Below, in pieces: positions 17,663-28,331 of a stretch of DNA of 64,000 nt. Made by a program: the position numbers and the translations under genes. Numbering within the stretch: position 1 is the first letter of the stretch; each line of letters starts with the position of its first letter. This stretch comes from Paracoccus cavernae (lineage in GTDB: Bacteria > Pseudomonadota > Alphaproteobacteria > Rhodobacterales > Rhodobacteraceae), in contig JAUFRC010000001.1 of assembly GCA_030410095.1 (NCBI GenBank), forward strand, positions 1,066,501 to 1,130,500, given 5' to 3'. The notes beneath the pieces are model-generated. The model was not told where the DNA came from. It saw only the letters and a program-made list of their open reading frames with translations, and made no database searches.

Positions 17663-19034
17663 ATGACTCATCATTTAATCGCCATAACAGCACTGGTCGC
17701 TATGTTCGTCATAGCAACCGCATTACCGATCAACATCGGCGTTCTCGCCTTTGTCGGTGCGTTCCTTGTCGGCACGCTTCTGGCCGGTGACACGACCAAA
17801 GAGATCATCGCCGGTTTCCCGAGCGGGCTGTTCCTGACGCTCGCCGGCATTACCTGGCTTTTCGCTCTCGCCCAGAACAACGGCACGATCGACTGGCTGG
17901 TCCGTGCCGCCGTCCGTGCCGTCAAGGGCCGCATCGCGCTGATCCCGTGGATCATGTTCTTCATCGCGGCGCTTCTGACCTCGATCGGTGCGGTCACGCC
18001 CGGCGCGGTGGCGATCGTCGCCCCGATCGCGCTGAGCTTCGCCTTCCGCTACCATATCTCGCCCCTGATGATGGGGATGATGGTGGCGCAAGGGGCCTCG
18101 GCCGGTGCCTTCTCGCCCATCGGGATTTTCGGCGGCATCACCAATGGCGTCGTCACCCGCGCGGGTCTGCCGATCAACGAGCTGGTCACGTTTTTCGCCA
18201 GCTTCGGCGCGAACTTCATCTGCGTGCTGATCCTTTTCTTCCTGCTCGGCGGCCGCCAGCTGATGAAGATGCGCGTCGATTTCAACGAGACCACGACCAA
18301 GGTCCCGCATCTCGAGATCTCGAGGCCCGCAACCGGCCCGCAGATTTTCGGCGACAGCGAGGCACAGGCCCTGACCGCCGAAATCGGCGAAGGCACCGGC
18401 GGCGATCCGAACAAGCTCAGCTCGGATCCCGAATCCCCGGCCGCGACGGCAATCCGGTCCAGATCATGACCATCATCGGTCTGGCGCTGGTCGCGGTTCT
18501 GGTTCTTGCCTTCAAACTCGACATCGGCTTCGTGTCGCTTTCGGTCGGCCTCGTCATCGCGCTGAGCCAGCCCAACCTGCAAAAACGCGCCATGAGCCAG
18601 GTGGCCTGGCCCGAGATCATGCTGATCACCGGCGTCGGTACCTATATCGCCGTGCTCGAAGGCATGGGAACGATCGACTTCATCGGCAATAGCGTGGCCT
18701 CGATGGCCTCGCCGATGCTGGCTGCTTTGCTGCTGTTTTATATCGGCGGCATCGTCTCGGCTTTCGCATCCTCGACCGCGCTTCTGGGTGCGCTCATCCC
18801 GCTCGCCGTGCCCTTCCTTCAGGCCGGCACCGGCGTCAGCCCGATCGGCTTCATCGCCGGTATGGCGGTTGCCTCGACCATCGTGGACGTGAGCCCTTCT
18901 CGACCAGCGGCGCCTTGGTTCTGGCGAACTCGCGCGGCGACAAAGCGGCCTTCTACCGCCAGCTCATGGGTTACGGCGCGCTGGTGACGCTGATCGCGCC
19001 GCTCGTCCTCTGGCTTGTCTTCGTCGTGCTGTAA
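17663..19034 (+). CDS. MatC-like dicarboxylate carrier, SLC13/CitM superfamily (frameshifted)
   Basis: This is a multi-span membrane transporter. The N-terminal half, opening LIAITALVAMFVIATALPIN, matches the MatC N-terminal domain, with GFPSGLFLTLAGITWLFALAQNNG and QGASAGAFSPIGIFGGITN. The C-terminal half repeats the fold (WPEIMLITGVGTYIAVLEGMG, ending GALVTLIAPLVLWLVFVVL). A hydrophilic linker around residues 215-260 joins them. Two single-base losses, near 18437 (CCCC) and 18897 (CCC), take the frame from 2 to 1 to 3. The restored length is about 457 residues. It precedes the Bhc-type aminotransferase, so a C2-C4 acid is the likely cargo. Malonate, glycolate and tartrate are all possible. 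Confidence 0.8.
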
Positions 19035-19171
19035 GGCAGAGCACTCCTCAAAACCCCGCGCGCGCCGGAGATATTTTCGGCGCCCGCCCGCCTCGCGCCC
19101 CGCGTTTTCAATGCCTTGCGGCGCAGCTTTCCGACCATCCCCCGAAATCGTTTTTATGCGCCATTTGCTGA

Positions 19172-19200
19172 TTGACTTTGCGTTTTGCATTTTGCATTCA
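19172..19200 (+). promoter_or_regulatory. Possible promoter of the aminotransferase gene, with TTTTGCA repeats
   Basis: TTGACT (19172-19177) is followed after 17 bases by CATTCA, a weak -10. The spacer contains tandem TTTTGCA units (19183-19189, 19190-19196). The start codon of the aminotransferase is 44 bases further on. Confidence 0.35.
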
Positions 19201-19243
19201 TTATTCAACACCAGAGCAATAGCCCATCTTCAGGAGAATCGAC

Positions 19244-20430
19244 ATGCCCCACGTCACCGGCCGCCACTTCCTCCAGATCCCCGGCCCGAGCCCTGTTCCC
19301 GACCGCGTCCTGCGCGCGATGTCGCAGCAGGTGATCGATCACCGCGGCCCCGAATTCGCCGATCTCGGCCTCAATGCGCTGGCTGCGATCAAGTCGATCT
19401 TCAAGACCCAGCAAGACGTCATCATCTATCCCTCCTCGGGTACCGGCGCCTGGGAAGCGGCACTGGCGAACGTCCTGCGCGAAGGCGACCGCGTCCTGAT
19501 GTACGAGACCGGCCATTTCGCGACGCTCTGGAAGAAAATGGCCGAGAAGCTCGGGATTCAGGCCGAATTCATCGGCGGCGACTGGCGCTCGGGCGTCGAT
19601 CCTGCCGTGATCGAAGAGCATCTGCGCAAGGATAGCGGCCACCAGATCAAGGCGGTCTGCGTTGTCCATAACGAGACCTCGACAGGCTCGACCTCGCCCA
19701 TCGCCGAAGTCCGCCGCGCCATCGACAATGCCGGCCACCCCGCCCTCCTGATGGTCGATACGATCTCGGGTCTGGGTTCGGTCGATTTCCGCTTCGACGA
19801 ATGGGGCGTGGACGTCGCCGTCTCGGGTTCGCAAAAGGGCCTGATGCTGCCTCCGGGGATCAGCTTCAATGCGGTCAGCCGCAAGGCGCTGGATGCGGCG
19901 GCGCAGGGCGGCACCCGCCGGTCCTATTGGGACTGGAAGGAAATGCTCGACATCACGGGCAAGGGCTACTTCCCTATACCCCCGCGACCAACATGCTCTA
20001 CGGTCTGGTCGATGCGGTCGCGATGATCCACGAAGAAGGCCTCGAGAACGTCTTTGCCCGCCACCAGCGCCATGCCGCCGCGACCCGCGCAGCCGTCCGC
20101 GCCTGGGATCTCGAGGTTCTGTGCCAGCAGCAAGGACATGAAAGCGGCGTTCTGACCGCTGTTCTCATGCCCGAAGGCCATAGCGCCGATGCGTTCCGCA
20201 AGGCCGCGCTCAAGAACTACAACATCTCGCTCGGAAGCGGCCTGTCGAAAGTCGCGGACAAGGTCTTCCGCATCGGCCACCTCGGCGACATCAACGACCT
20301 GACGCTGATCGGCGCGCTGAGCGGTGTCGAACTGGCCCTGTCGAAAGCCGGTGTGCCCCATTCCAAAGGCGGCGTTGCCGTCGCGATGGAACATCTGCTC
20401 AACACGCCCTCGCCGGGCATCGACGCCTGA
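19244..20430 (+). CDS. bhcA: Aspartate/serine-glyoxylate aminotransferase, BhcA-like
   Basis: This class-V PLP aminotransferase opens GRHFLQIPGPSPVPDRVLRAM, the hallmark of the serine/alanine/aspartate-glyoxylate group. It has YPSSGTGAWEAALANVL, MVDTISGLGSVDFRFDEWGVD and the PLP lysine in SGSQKGLMLPPG. In the beta-hydroxyaspartate cycle of Paracoccus, BhcA converts glyoxylate to glycine using aspartate. One base is missing near 19975 (TTCCCTATA, one C short), and the restored chain has about 396 residues. The next gene is a BhcC-like aldolase, which favours this role over serine-glyoxylate transamination in the serine cycle. The choice between these activities is inference from the neighbour. 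Confidence 0.82.
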
Positions 20431-20503
20431 TCCTGTCGCGCCCCGATCCGGGGCGCGATCCACCCCGATGCGGAGCGGCACGTCCGCCCGTCCCCGACAG
20501 GAG
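20431..20503 (+). promoter_or_regulatory. Structured leader that may sequester the bhcC ribosome site
   Basis: TCCTGTCG (20431-20438) is exactly complementary to CGACAGGA (20495-20502). The latter contains the AGGAG ribosome site of the next gene (20499-20503). Between them lies a 9-bp hairpin CGCGCCCCG-ATC-CGGGGCGCG (20437-20457) and a smaller GCGGA/TCCGC hairpin. The outer and first inner stems share two bases, so they may exclude each other at their tips. Confidence 0.45.
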
Positions 20504-20511
20504 CCAACCCC

Positions 20512-21674
20512 ATGAACATCAAAGCTGACCTTGCCGGTTACGAAGTCGGTTTCGACATCCCCGCGCTGCCGGGGATGGACGAGAAGGACATCCAGACGCC
20601 CTGTCTGATCCTCGATCTCGACGCGCTCGAGCGTAACATCAAGAAGATGGGCGATTACGCCAAGGCCCACGGCATGCGCCACCGCAGCCACGGCAAGATG
20701 CACAAATCGGTCGATGTCCAGAAGCTGCAGGAAGAGCTTGGCGGTTCGGTCGGCGTCTGCTGCCAGAAGGTCTCGGAAGCCGAAGTCTTCGCCCGCGGCG
20801 GGATCAAGGACATTCTGGTCACCAACGAAGTGCGCGATCTGGCGAAAATCGACCGTCTGGCCCGCATGCCGAAACTCGGCTCGACCGTCACGGTCTGCGT
20901 CGATGACGTGACCAATATCGCGGATCTTTCTGCTGCGGCGCAAAAGCACGGCACCGAGCTCGGCATCTTCGTCGAGATCGACTGCGGCGCGGGCCGTTGC
21001 GGCGTGAAAACCACCGAAGCGGTTCTGGAAATCGCCAAAGCGGCGGCGGCTGCTCCGAACCTGACCTTCAAGGGCATCCAGGCCTATCAGGGCGCGATGC
21101 AGCACATGGACAGTTTCGAGGACCGCAAGGCGAAGCTCGACGCGGCCATCGCGCAGGTCAACGAGGCGGTCGAGGCTCTGGACGCGATCGGGCTCAAGCC
21201 GGAATTCGTCTCGGGCGGCGGCACGGGTTCGTATTACTTCGAATCGAATTCGGGCGTCTATAACGAGCTCCAGTGCGGCTCCTATGCGTTCATGGATGCC
21301 GATTACGGCCGCATCCACGACAAAGAGGGCAAGCGCATCGACCAGGGCGAATGGGAAAACGCGCTCTTCATCCTGACCTCGGTCATGAGCCATGCCAAAC
21401 CGAACCTCGCGGTGGTCGATGCCGGCCTCAAGGCGCAGTCGGTCGACTCCGGCCTGCCCTTCATCTACGGCCGCGACGATGTGAAATACATCAAATGCTC
21501 GGACGAGCATGGCGTGGTCGACGACCCGAACGGCGTTTTGCAAGTGAACGAAAAGCTCAAGCTGGTTCCGGCCATTGCGACCCGACCTGCAACGTGCACG
21601 ACTGGTATGTCGGCGTGCGGAACGGCAAGGTCGAAACCGTCTGGCCGGTCTCGGCACGCGGGCGGGCCTATTAA
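20512..21674 (+). CDS. bhcC: Beta-hydroxyaspartate aldolase / D-threonine aldolase family, BhcC-like
   Basis: This PLP enzyme of the DSD1/D-threonine aldolase family has an N-terminal alanine-racemase barrel with TPCLILDLDALERNI and the PLP lysine in RSHGKMHKS. SGGGTGSYYFES follows, and the C-terminal metal site is HCDPTCNVHDW after repair. BhcC condenses glycine and glyoxylate to beta-hydroxyaspartate; other members cleave D-threonine. One base is missing near 21573 (CCGGCC, one G short), and the restored length is about 388 residues. It follows the BhcA-like gene by 81 bases. The usual bhcB (dehydratase) and bhcD (reductase) genes are not in this cluster. Confidence 0.82.
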
Positions 21675-21684
21675 GGGAAGAGAG

Positions 21685-22124
21685 ATGACGAAAGACTATA
21701 GCGAAATCACTTTGGATCTGGCGCGCGAGCTGGGCGATCTTTGTCTGGCCTATGCCAAGGACAAGGGCATGAAGCCGCTGACCATTGCCGTGGTCGATGC
21801 TGCGGGCCAGCTCAAGGTAATGCTGCGTCAGGACGGCACCAGCATGTTGCGCCCCGAAATCGCACAGGGCAAGGCGCGCGGCGCGGTCGGCATGGGGCTC
21901 GGCTCGCGCGCTCTTACGACCGCGCGCAATCGCAGCCCTATTTCATCCAGGCGATGAACGCGATTGCGGGCGGCAGCCTCGTGCCGGTTCCGGGCGGCGT
22001 TCTGGTGAAAAGCGCGGGCCGCATCATCGGCGCGATCGGGATCACCGGCGACAGCTCCGACAATGACGAAGCCTGCGCCGTCCATGCGATCGAAGCCGTC
22101 GGCCTGACCGCCGATCCGGGCTGA
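21685..22124 (+). CDS. GlcG/HbpS-like protein
   Basis: This small protein of about 147 residues belongs to the GlcG/HbpS (DUF336) family. It shows PLTIAVVDAAGQLKVMLRQDG, IAQGKARGAVGMGLGSRAL and the ending GAIGITGDSSDNDEACA. Family members accompany glycolate and other hydroxyacid pathways, and some bind haem; their function is poorly known. One base is missing near 21914 (CTTACGACC, one T short). It starts 11 bases after the BhcC-like gene and is likely co-transcribed with it. Confidence 0.82.
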
Positions 22125-22260
22125 TCCGGCCCGCGACCAGACGCCGGCTGTCCGAAAACACCGCTGGAACAGGGGTACCGCGGGATGGTAGGATTGCGCC
22201 ATCGCCGCGGTACATCCATACTTGCATCGCTTTTCCGCGATCCTTTGGGAAATTGACCGA

Positions 22261-22934
22261 ATGAATTATCTGCCCGAACACGCCAAGGACCTCCGCCGCA
22301 AGTCTCTGCATGAAGAATTGACGCAGACCCTCCGCGAGCTGATCATCCACGGCACCCTGCCCCCGGTGTTCGGGTACCGGAGAAGGATCTCTGCGACGCT
22401 TACGGCGTGTCGCGGACCCGCTGCGCGAGGCGTTGAAGGTCCTCGCCAACGAAGGGCTGGTCGTGCTCGAGCCCAATCGCGGCGCGCGCGTCAGCCTGAT
22501 CACCAAACAGGATCTCGACGAGGTTTTTCCCGTCATGGGCGCTTTCGAGGCGCTGGCCGGAGAGCTCGCCTGCTCCCATGTCACCGATGCCGAAATCGCC
22601 GAGATTACCGCGCTCCATCAGGACATGCTGAAACATTATCAGGACGGCGACCTCGAGCACTACTTCATCGTCAACCAGAAAATCCACGAGGCCCTGCTCG
22701 CCGCCGCTCGGAATGCGACATTGACCGCCCATTACCGCGCGCTTTCGGCGCGGGTCCAGCGCGCGCTATGTCGCGAACATGACGCCGTCGCGTTGGGCGC
22801 AGGCGGTGGCCGAGCATGAAGACATCATCACCCATCTGAGCGCGCGCGATGGTGCCAAACTGGCCGCGACATTGCGCGCGCATTTGGAGAACAAGCTGCG
22901 CGCCGTCAGCCAGCAGTTCGAACGCAGCGCCTGA
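22261..22934 (+). CDS. GntR-family regulator, FCD subgroup (frameshifted)
   Basis: The N-terminal winged helix (HEELTQTLRELIIHGTLPPG, CDAYGVSRTPLREALKVLANEGLV) and the all-helical FCD ligand domain (VMGAFEALAGELA, VNQKIHEALLAAARN, AEHEDIITHLSARD, LRAHLENKL) define a FadR-type GntR repressor. Such proteins often sense hydroxyacids. Three single-base losses, near 22363 (CCCCC), 22420 (CCC) and 22765, take the frame from 1 to 3 to 2 to 1. The restored length is about 225 residues. It sits between the BhcA/BhcC-GlcG block and the large 2-hydroxyacid dehydrogenase and is the natural candidate regulator of both. Confidence 0.82.
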
Positions 22935-23016
22935 GCCGCGCAGGCAAACCGCCTGCCGCGCCATGCACCAATCACGCGCCAGAGCCCCTGGCCACGGCCG
23001 TAAGCGCGATCGCCCC

Positions 23017-23053
23017 AGCTCCGGTCGGACCCTTGTCCCGCCGGAGCTTTTTA
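23017..23053 (+). terminator. Rho-independent terminator after the gntR gene
   Basis: AGCTCCGG (23017-23024) pairs with CCGGAGCT (23041-23048), followed by TTTTTATT. It separates the Bhc-type block from the dehydrogenase gene. The next 250 bases contain an AT-rich stretch (23100-23160) that probably holds the promoter of that gene. Confidence 0.75.
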
Positions 23054-23305
23054 TTGCGCCCACCCTTTTCGGGACATTGCGTTTGCCGCCGATTACAGGC
23101 CTGCAACGCTCAGATTTTTCAAACTTAATATTGTATTCATTATTATTACGGCGTTAACTTTGCTGACCGCGGATGCGAATCCGGCGGGGACAAGCGTGGA
23201 ACCACCCCTTGCCCTGTCCGGCCCAGCCTCCACCGGCGCCGCAAGGTGTCCGGCAAGCGGTAACGGCATTTCCAGTTAATCGACCCCTAGCCCGAAAGCC
23301 CCGCC

Positions 23306-26296
23306 ATGTCCGCGCCCATCGCCAAAGCCACGACCAAAGCACAGTCCCAGACCGCACCCGCATCCGCGCCCGCCTCATCGCAGACCGGACTTTCGGCACC
23401 GCCCGCGGCGCGTGCCCATGCCCGCGACCTCTCTTTCGAGGCCGATTTGCGCAACGGGCTGGAGGGCGAGCTCAGGACCGATGCTTTCACGCGCGGGCGC
23501 TATGCCACCGATGCCTCGATCTACCAGATCATGCCCAAGGCGGTGGCCTATCCCAAACATGCGCGCGATCTGGCGGCGGCGCTGCAAATCGCGGGCCAGC
23601 ATGGCGTGCCGGTGGTCGTGCGCGGCGGCGGCACCTCGCAGAACGGGCAGCCGCTGGGGCGCGGGCTCATTCTCGATCTCTCGCGCCATTTCAACGCGAT
23701 CACCCAGTATGACCCCGAGGCGCGTCGGGTCACGGTGCAGCCCGGAATGGTGCTCAACACGCTGAACGACCGGCTGCGCAAGGACGGGCTGTTCTTTCCG
23801 GTCGAGCCCTCGACCGCATCGCGCTGCACCATCGGGGGATGACGGGCAACAACTCTTCGGGCGCGCGCTCGCTACGCTTTGGCAAGATGGTCGACAACGT
23901 GCTGGCGGTGGACGGGCTTTTTCATGACGGCGAGGCTTTCTCGCTCTCGGGCGCCAATCCCGCGACCCCGCGCATGGCGGCCCTGATGGGCGGCCTGACC
24001 CATCTGGCCCGCGCCCACCGCCACGAGATCGAAACGATCTTCCCCAAGGTCCAGCGTCGCGTCGGCGGCTACAACCTCGACGAACTTTTGCCCGAGCAGC
24101 CCAATTACGCGCATCTTCTCGTCGGCTCCGAGGGCACGCTGGCGGTGTCCAGCGCGATCACCCTCCAGCTGTCGCCTCTGCCCAAGCATCGCGTCATGGG
24201 CGTCTGCCACTTTCCCAGCTTCCGTGCGGCAATGGAGACGACCCAACATATCGTTGCCCTCGATCCCGTCGCGGTCGAACTCGTGGACAACAACGTGCTG
24301 GTCCTCGGCGCCGATATCCCGCTGTTTGTGAAGACCCTCGCCGATATCACGCGCGGCAAACCCAACTGCCTGCTGCTGGTCGAATTCGCGGGCGACGATC
24401 TTGATGCGCTGCGCCGCGATCTCAAGCGGCTCGACCAATGTATGGGCGATTACGGTTTTCCCGATGCCGTGGTCGAGGTCATCGAACCCGCGCGCCAAAA
24501 GCCGGTCTGGGAGGTCCGCGAGGCGTGTCTCAATATCATGATGTCGATGAAAGGAGACGGAAAGCCGATCTCCTTCATCGAGGATTGCGCCGTGCCGCTC
24601 GAGCATCTGGCCGATTACACCGATGCCGTGACCGATGTCTTCTCCAAACACGGCACGGTGGGGACCTGGTATGCCCATGCCTCGGTCGGCTGTCTGCATG
24701 TGCGCCCGATCCTGAACATGAAAGAGGCCGATGGTGTGCGCAAAATGCGCGCCATTGCCGAAGAGACCGCCGATCTGGTGCGCCGCTTCAAGGGCTCCTA
24801 TTCGGGCGAACATGGTGACGGGATCTCGCGCTCGGAGTTTGTCGAGCCGCTCTTCGGCGCCAAGCTAACCCGCGCATTCGAGGCGGTGAAGGACGGGTTC
24901 GACCCCGAGAACCGCCTCAACCCCGGCAAGATCGTGCGCCCGCTCAAGATGGATGACCGCGCCCTGATGCGTTTCGCGCCGGGCTATCAGACCGCCCTGC
25001 CCGCCGCGCCGGCGCTTGACTGGTCCGATTGGGGCGGCTTCGGCGGCGCGGTCGAGATGTGCAACAACAACGGCACCTGCCGCAAACTCGAAGGCGGGAC
25101 GATGTGCCCCTCCTACCGCGCGACGCGCGACGAGCAGCATGTGACGCGCGGCCGCGCCAATACGCTGCGGCTCGCGATTTCGGGCCAGCTCGGACCGGAT
25201 GCTTTCACCTCGCCCGAGATGAAGGCGACGATGGATCTTTGCGTGTCCTGCAAGGGCTGCAAGCGCGATTGCCCGACCGGCGTCGATATGGCGCGGATGA
25301 AGATCGAGTTCCAGCATCACTATTACGCCAAACACGGCCTTCCCTGCGCGAACGCCTGATCGCCCATCTGCCGCGTTACGCGCGCCTCGCCAGCAGCGTC
25401 GCCCCGCTTTTGAACCTGCGCGACCGCCTGCCCTTCGCGGCCAAAATCTCTGAAAAGCTGCTGGGCTTCTCGGCCGAACGCAGCCTGCCGAAATGGCGCA
25501 AACCCTGGCAGGAAAACCGCGCCTCGCCCGCCCCGAAGAAGTTCGGGGCGACGGGCGCGACATCGTGCTCTTCGGCGATACGTTCAACCGTTATTTCGAG
25601 CGCGAGAACCTCGAGGCTGCCGAGCGCGTCCTGCTGAAGGCGGGCTATCGTCTGCACCGCGTCCAGCCCGAGGGGCGGCGTCCGATGTGCTGCGGGCGCA
25701 CCTATCTGTCTTCGGGCCAGACCGACGACGCCCGCGCCGAGGCGCTGCGCTCGCTCGATGCATTGCGCCCCTTTGTCGAAAAAGGCGCGCGGGTGGTCGG
25801 GCTCGAACCGTCCTGCATCCTGAGCTTTCGTGACGAAATGCTGGCGCTTCTGCCCGCCGAGCGCACCGGCTTCATCGCGGGCAAGGCGCTGATGTTCGAG
25901 GAGCTTCTCGCCGCCGATCTGAAAGAGGGGCGCATCACGCTGCCCTTCGCCGATCAAAAGGGCCGCGTGGCACATCTGCACGGCCATTGCCACCAGAAGG
26001 CCTTCGCCGTGATGGGGCCGGTCGAGACGATCCTGCGCGCCATTCCTGGCCTCGAATTGCGGGTGATCGAAAGCTCGTGCTGCGGCATGTCCGGCGCTTT
26101 CGGCTATGCGGTCGAGAATATCGAGGTCTCGAAGAAAATGGCCGAACTGTCGCTGCTACCCGCCGTCCGCAAAGCCGGCCCCGACGACATCATCGTCGCC
26201 GACGGCACCAGCTGCCGCCACCAGATCCATGACGGCGCGGGCCGCGAGGCCATCCATGTCGCGCGCGTGCTCGAAGCGGCCTTGGCAGCGCTCTGA
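23306..26296 (+). CDS. FAD-linked 2-hydroxyacid dehydrogenase fused to FeS and CCG domains (frameshifted)
   Basis: This large flavoprotein of about 998 residues has four parts. A Pro/Ala-rich N-terminal tail is followed by an FAD-binding-4 domain (VPVVVRGGGTSQNGQPLG, GMTGNNSSGARSLRFGK) and an FAD-oxidase C-terminal domain (GSYSGEHGDGISRSEFVE, FDPENRLNPGKIV). A ferredoxin-like domain has two cysteine clusters (CNNNGTCRKLEGGTMCPSY and CVSCKGCKRDCPTG). Two CCG redox domains follow (MCCGRTYLSSGQ, SSCCGMSGAFGY). It resembles D-lactate, D-2-hydroxyglutarate and glycolate dehydrogenases, passing electrons to the quinone pool. Three single-base losses, near 23835 (GGGGG), 25345 (CCC) and 25550 (GGGG), are repaired. 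Next to the Bhc-type genes, glycolate is an attractive substrate, but this is inference. Confidence 0.85.
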
Positions 26297-26591
26297 CGCC
26301 TGCCAAGGGCATAAGCCCGTCCCCCGATGCCGGTGCCCAGACGGGGCGCGGCAGGCGAAACCGCGCGGATCTCGGCCCTGAAAACCGGACTGCTCCGCGC
26401 ACGTCCGCCTGCCCGCACCTCAAGGCCCGCGGCATCAAACGGCCTGCAACCCGCCGCCGAGCCTGACGACCACCGCACAATCCAAAGCCTCAAGAGCAAG
26501 AGCCCCTATCCTTTCTGTCAGGTCGCGAAACCGGAGAGCACAAAACGACATTATATTTTAAACTCAATTTCTTCCGCCGAAAGCCTCACCC
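26297..26591. other. Gene-free gap with an AT-rich end
   Basis: No coding region is supported here. The last 60 bases are AT-rich (ATTATATTTTAAAC near 26550) and probably form the promoter of the next gene. Confidence 0.35.
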
Positions 26592-27514
26592 ATGCCTGCA
26601 AGCCCCTCGCCGACCGTGACCGTATCGCCCGACACCGCAACCCAAGACAATGGAGCAAGGGTTTCGGGAACCGCAGATGCCGGAAGCAGGGTCGAAATTA
26701 GGGATGAAGCCGGCGGATTGCTCGGCTCGGGCGTGACCGACGCTCTGGGGCGGTTTTCCGTCACCATCGACGCACCCCGACCCAAGGCGCGCGCCGTTTC
26801 GTGACTGCCTTTGATGCGCAAGGCAAGATGTCGTGTCAGGTAGAGTTGGACGTCCTCGCGACGCCACGCGCCGACATCCAGTCTCCTCATGCGCCCGTCC
26901 CCTCTTTCGCGGCCGGCTCCTTGATCCGAACGGATCGCGGGAAGATCGCGGTCGAGGCTCTCTCGGTCGGGGAGATGGTCCTGACGCTGGACAACGGTTT
27001 CCAGCCGCTACGCTGGATCGGAATGCGCAAGATCGATGCCGCGACACTGGTTGCCAACCCCGCCCTGCGGCCGATCCGCATCCGCGCAGGCGTTCTGGGC
27101 CGGAACCTGCCCGAACAGGACCTGCTTGTTTCGCCCCAGCACCGCGTTCTGGCGCGCTCGCGCATTGCCGCGCGGCTGTTCGGCACCAGCGAGGTTCTCG
27201 TCGCGGCCAAGCAGCTTTTGCAGCTTCCCGGCGTCGATATCGCGGCCGAATTCGAGGCGGTGACCTATGTCCAGCTCCTCTTCGACCGCCACGAGATCAT
27301 CTATTCGAACGGCGCGCAGACGGAATCGCTCTATACCGGCGCGGAAGCGCTCAACTCCGTCGATCCCGCCGCGCGCACGGAAATCCTGACGATTTTTCCC
27401 GAATTGCGCGACAATATGGATGCAGCGCTGTCGGCGCGCCCGATGGTTTCGGGCCGCGACGGCCGCAAGCTGACGGTGCGCCATGTCCAGAACCGGTGCG
27501 ATCTGGTCAGCTAG
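26592..27514 (+). CDS. Ig-like domain plus Hint-domain protein
   Basis: The first 85 residues form a bacterial Ig-like adhesin domain (VSGTADAGSRVEIRDEAGG, LGSGVTDALGRFSV). The remainder is a Hint_2 (Hedgehog/intein) domain common in Rhodobacterales secreted proteins: SFAAGSLIRTDRGKIAVEAL, GEMVLTLDNGFQPLRWIG, LLVSPQHRVL and the ending YSNGAQTESLYTGAEAL. Where the family usually has Cys before the AxGT/S motif, this protein has Ser, which could still act as a nucleophile. One base is missing near 26785 (CCCC, one C short), giving about 307 residues. No signal peptide is visible. Function unknown; self-processing or a secreted-protein role is possible. Confidence 0.78.
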
Positions 27515-27568
27515 GCGTCGCGGGCAGCAAGCCCCTATCCCGCAAGGCACGCATCACAAAATCGAAAA

Positions 27569-27602
27569 CGGGCCGCTGCACCCAAAGTGTTGCAGCGGCC
27601 CG
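27569..27602 (-). terminator. Rho-independent terminator after the SnoaL-like gene
   Basis: A perfect 12-bp inverted repeat (CGGGCCGCTGCA at 27569-27580, TGCAGCGGCCCG at 27591-27602) is followed on the minus strand by TTTTCGATTTT. It lies 14 bases past the stop codon of the minus-strand gene. Confidence 0.82.
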
Positions 27603-27616
27603 CATTGTTCAAAGGG

Positions 27617-28078
27617 TCAGAGCGTGAACTCTTCGCCGTCCGGATCGCTCTGGATCGTCCAGTTGCCGCCGCTGCGGAAGCTTTCCGTCGTGGCCAGAGT
27701 ATCCTCCATGAACTGGAGATAGACGCATTTGCCGCCCTCGATCTTGGCGAAAGCCGAGAAGGGCGAGGTCACCTGTTTTCCAAGGACCGTCGAGCGATAG
27801 ACGAATTTGCCGAACATGGCCGCGTTCTTGTCGTCACCGAAGGTCGCATCCTCTTCAAACGACTCGACCGTCCAGAAGCGTGCGACATCGATGAAGGTCT
27901 GGACGATCGCCTGGGGACCATAGCTGGTGCCGCACCACGGCATCACCCGCTTCAGGTCGGGGTTGGAATAGTTCAGCGACACATAGGTGACATCGGGCGT
28001 CACCCATTTGGAGACGTTCTCGAGGTTGGTCGGATCGTCCAGAATACCCTTGAGGATCTCGGTCGTGCTTGCGGTCAT
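27617..28078 (-). CDS. SnoaL/NTF2-like protein
   Basis: An intact 153-residue protein of the nuclear-transport-factor-2-like fold (SnoaL/ketosteroid-isomerase group). It has a predicted helical start (TASTTEILKGILDD), DVTYVSLNYSNPDLKR and the beta-sheet ending KCVYLQFMEDTLATTESF, with SGGNWTI. Members are enzymes or ligand-binding proteins; no catalytic residues can be assigned here. It is transcribed alone on the minus strand, with a strong terminator, and is divergent from the molybdenum hydroxylase operon that starts at 28421. The close divergence suggests shared regulation. Confidence 0.72.
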   Translation of the reverse strand: MTASTTEILKGILDDPTNLENVSKWVTPDVTYVSLNYSNPDLKRVMPWCGTSYGPQAIVQTFIDVARFWTVESFEEDATFGDDKNAAMFGKFVYRSTVLGKQVTSPFSAFAKIEGGKCVYLQFMEDTLATTESFRSGGNWTIQSDPDGEEFTL

Positions 28079-28331
28079 GGCTTTCGGCTTCCCTTTGTCC
28101 CATGCTGATCGCCCGCGGGCGGCTTGCAGTCCCGCAGGTCGTTCGCCGTTTCGATGAGCGCAGACTAATTGATATTAATGCGCCCGCCAAGATCTGCTTT
28201 CGTACAATCCGAAGGAATAAAACGTCCGAGGTGGCCCAGCCGTCGACTTGCCCTTAGGGAAAGGTTCGCCATCTTTCCCCAACCTTCGAGACCGGATCAA
28301 ACAAAGCCGTAAAACTCTTAATAAACAAAGT

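Noticed and set aside
19966..21657. A 563-codon minus-strand frame over the BhcC-like gene
   Set aside because: It runs opposite a clearly recognisable PLP enzyme and shows no domain.
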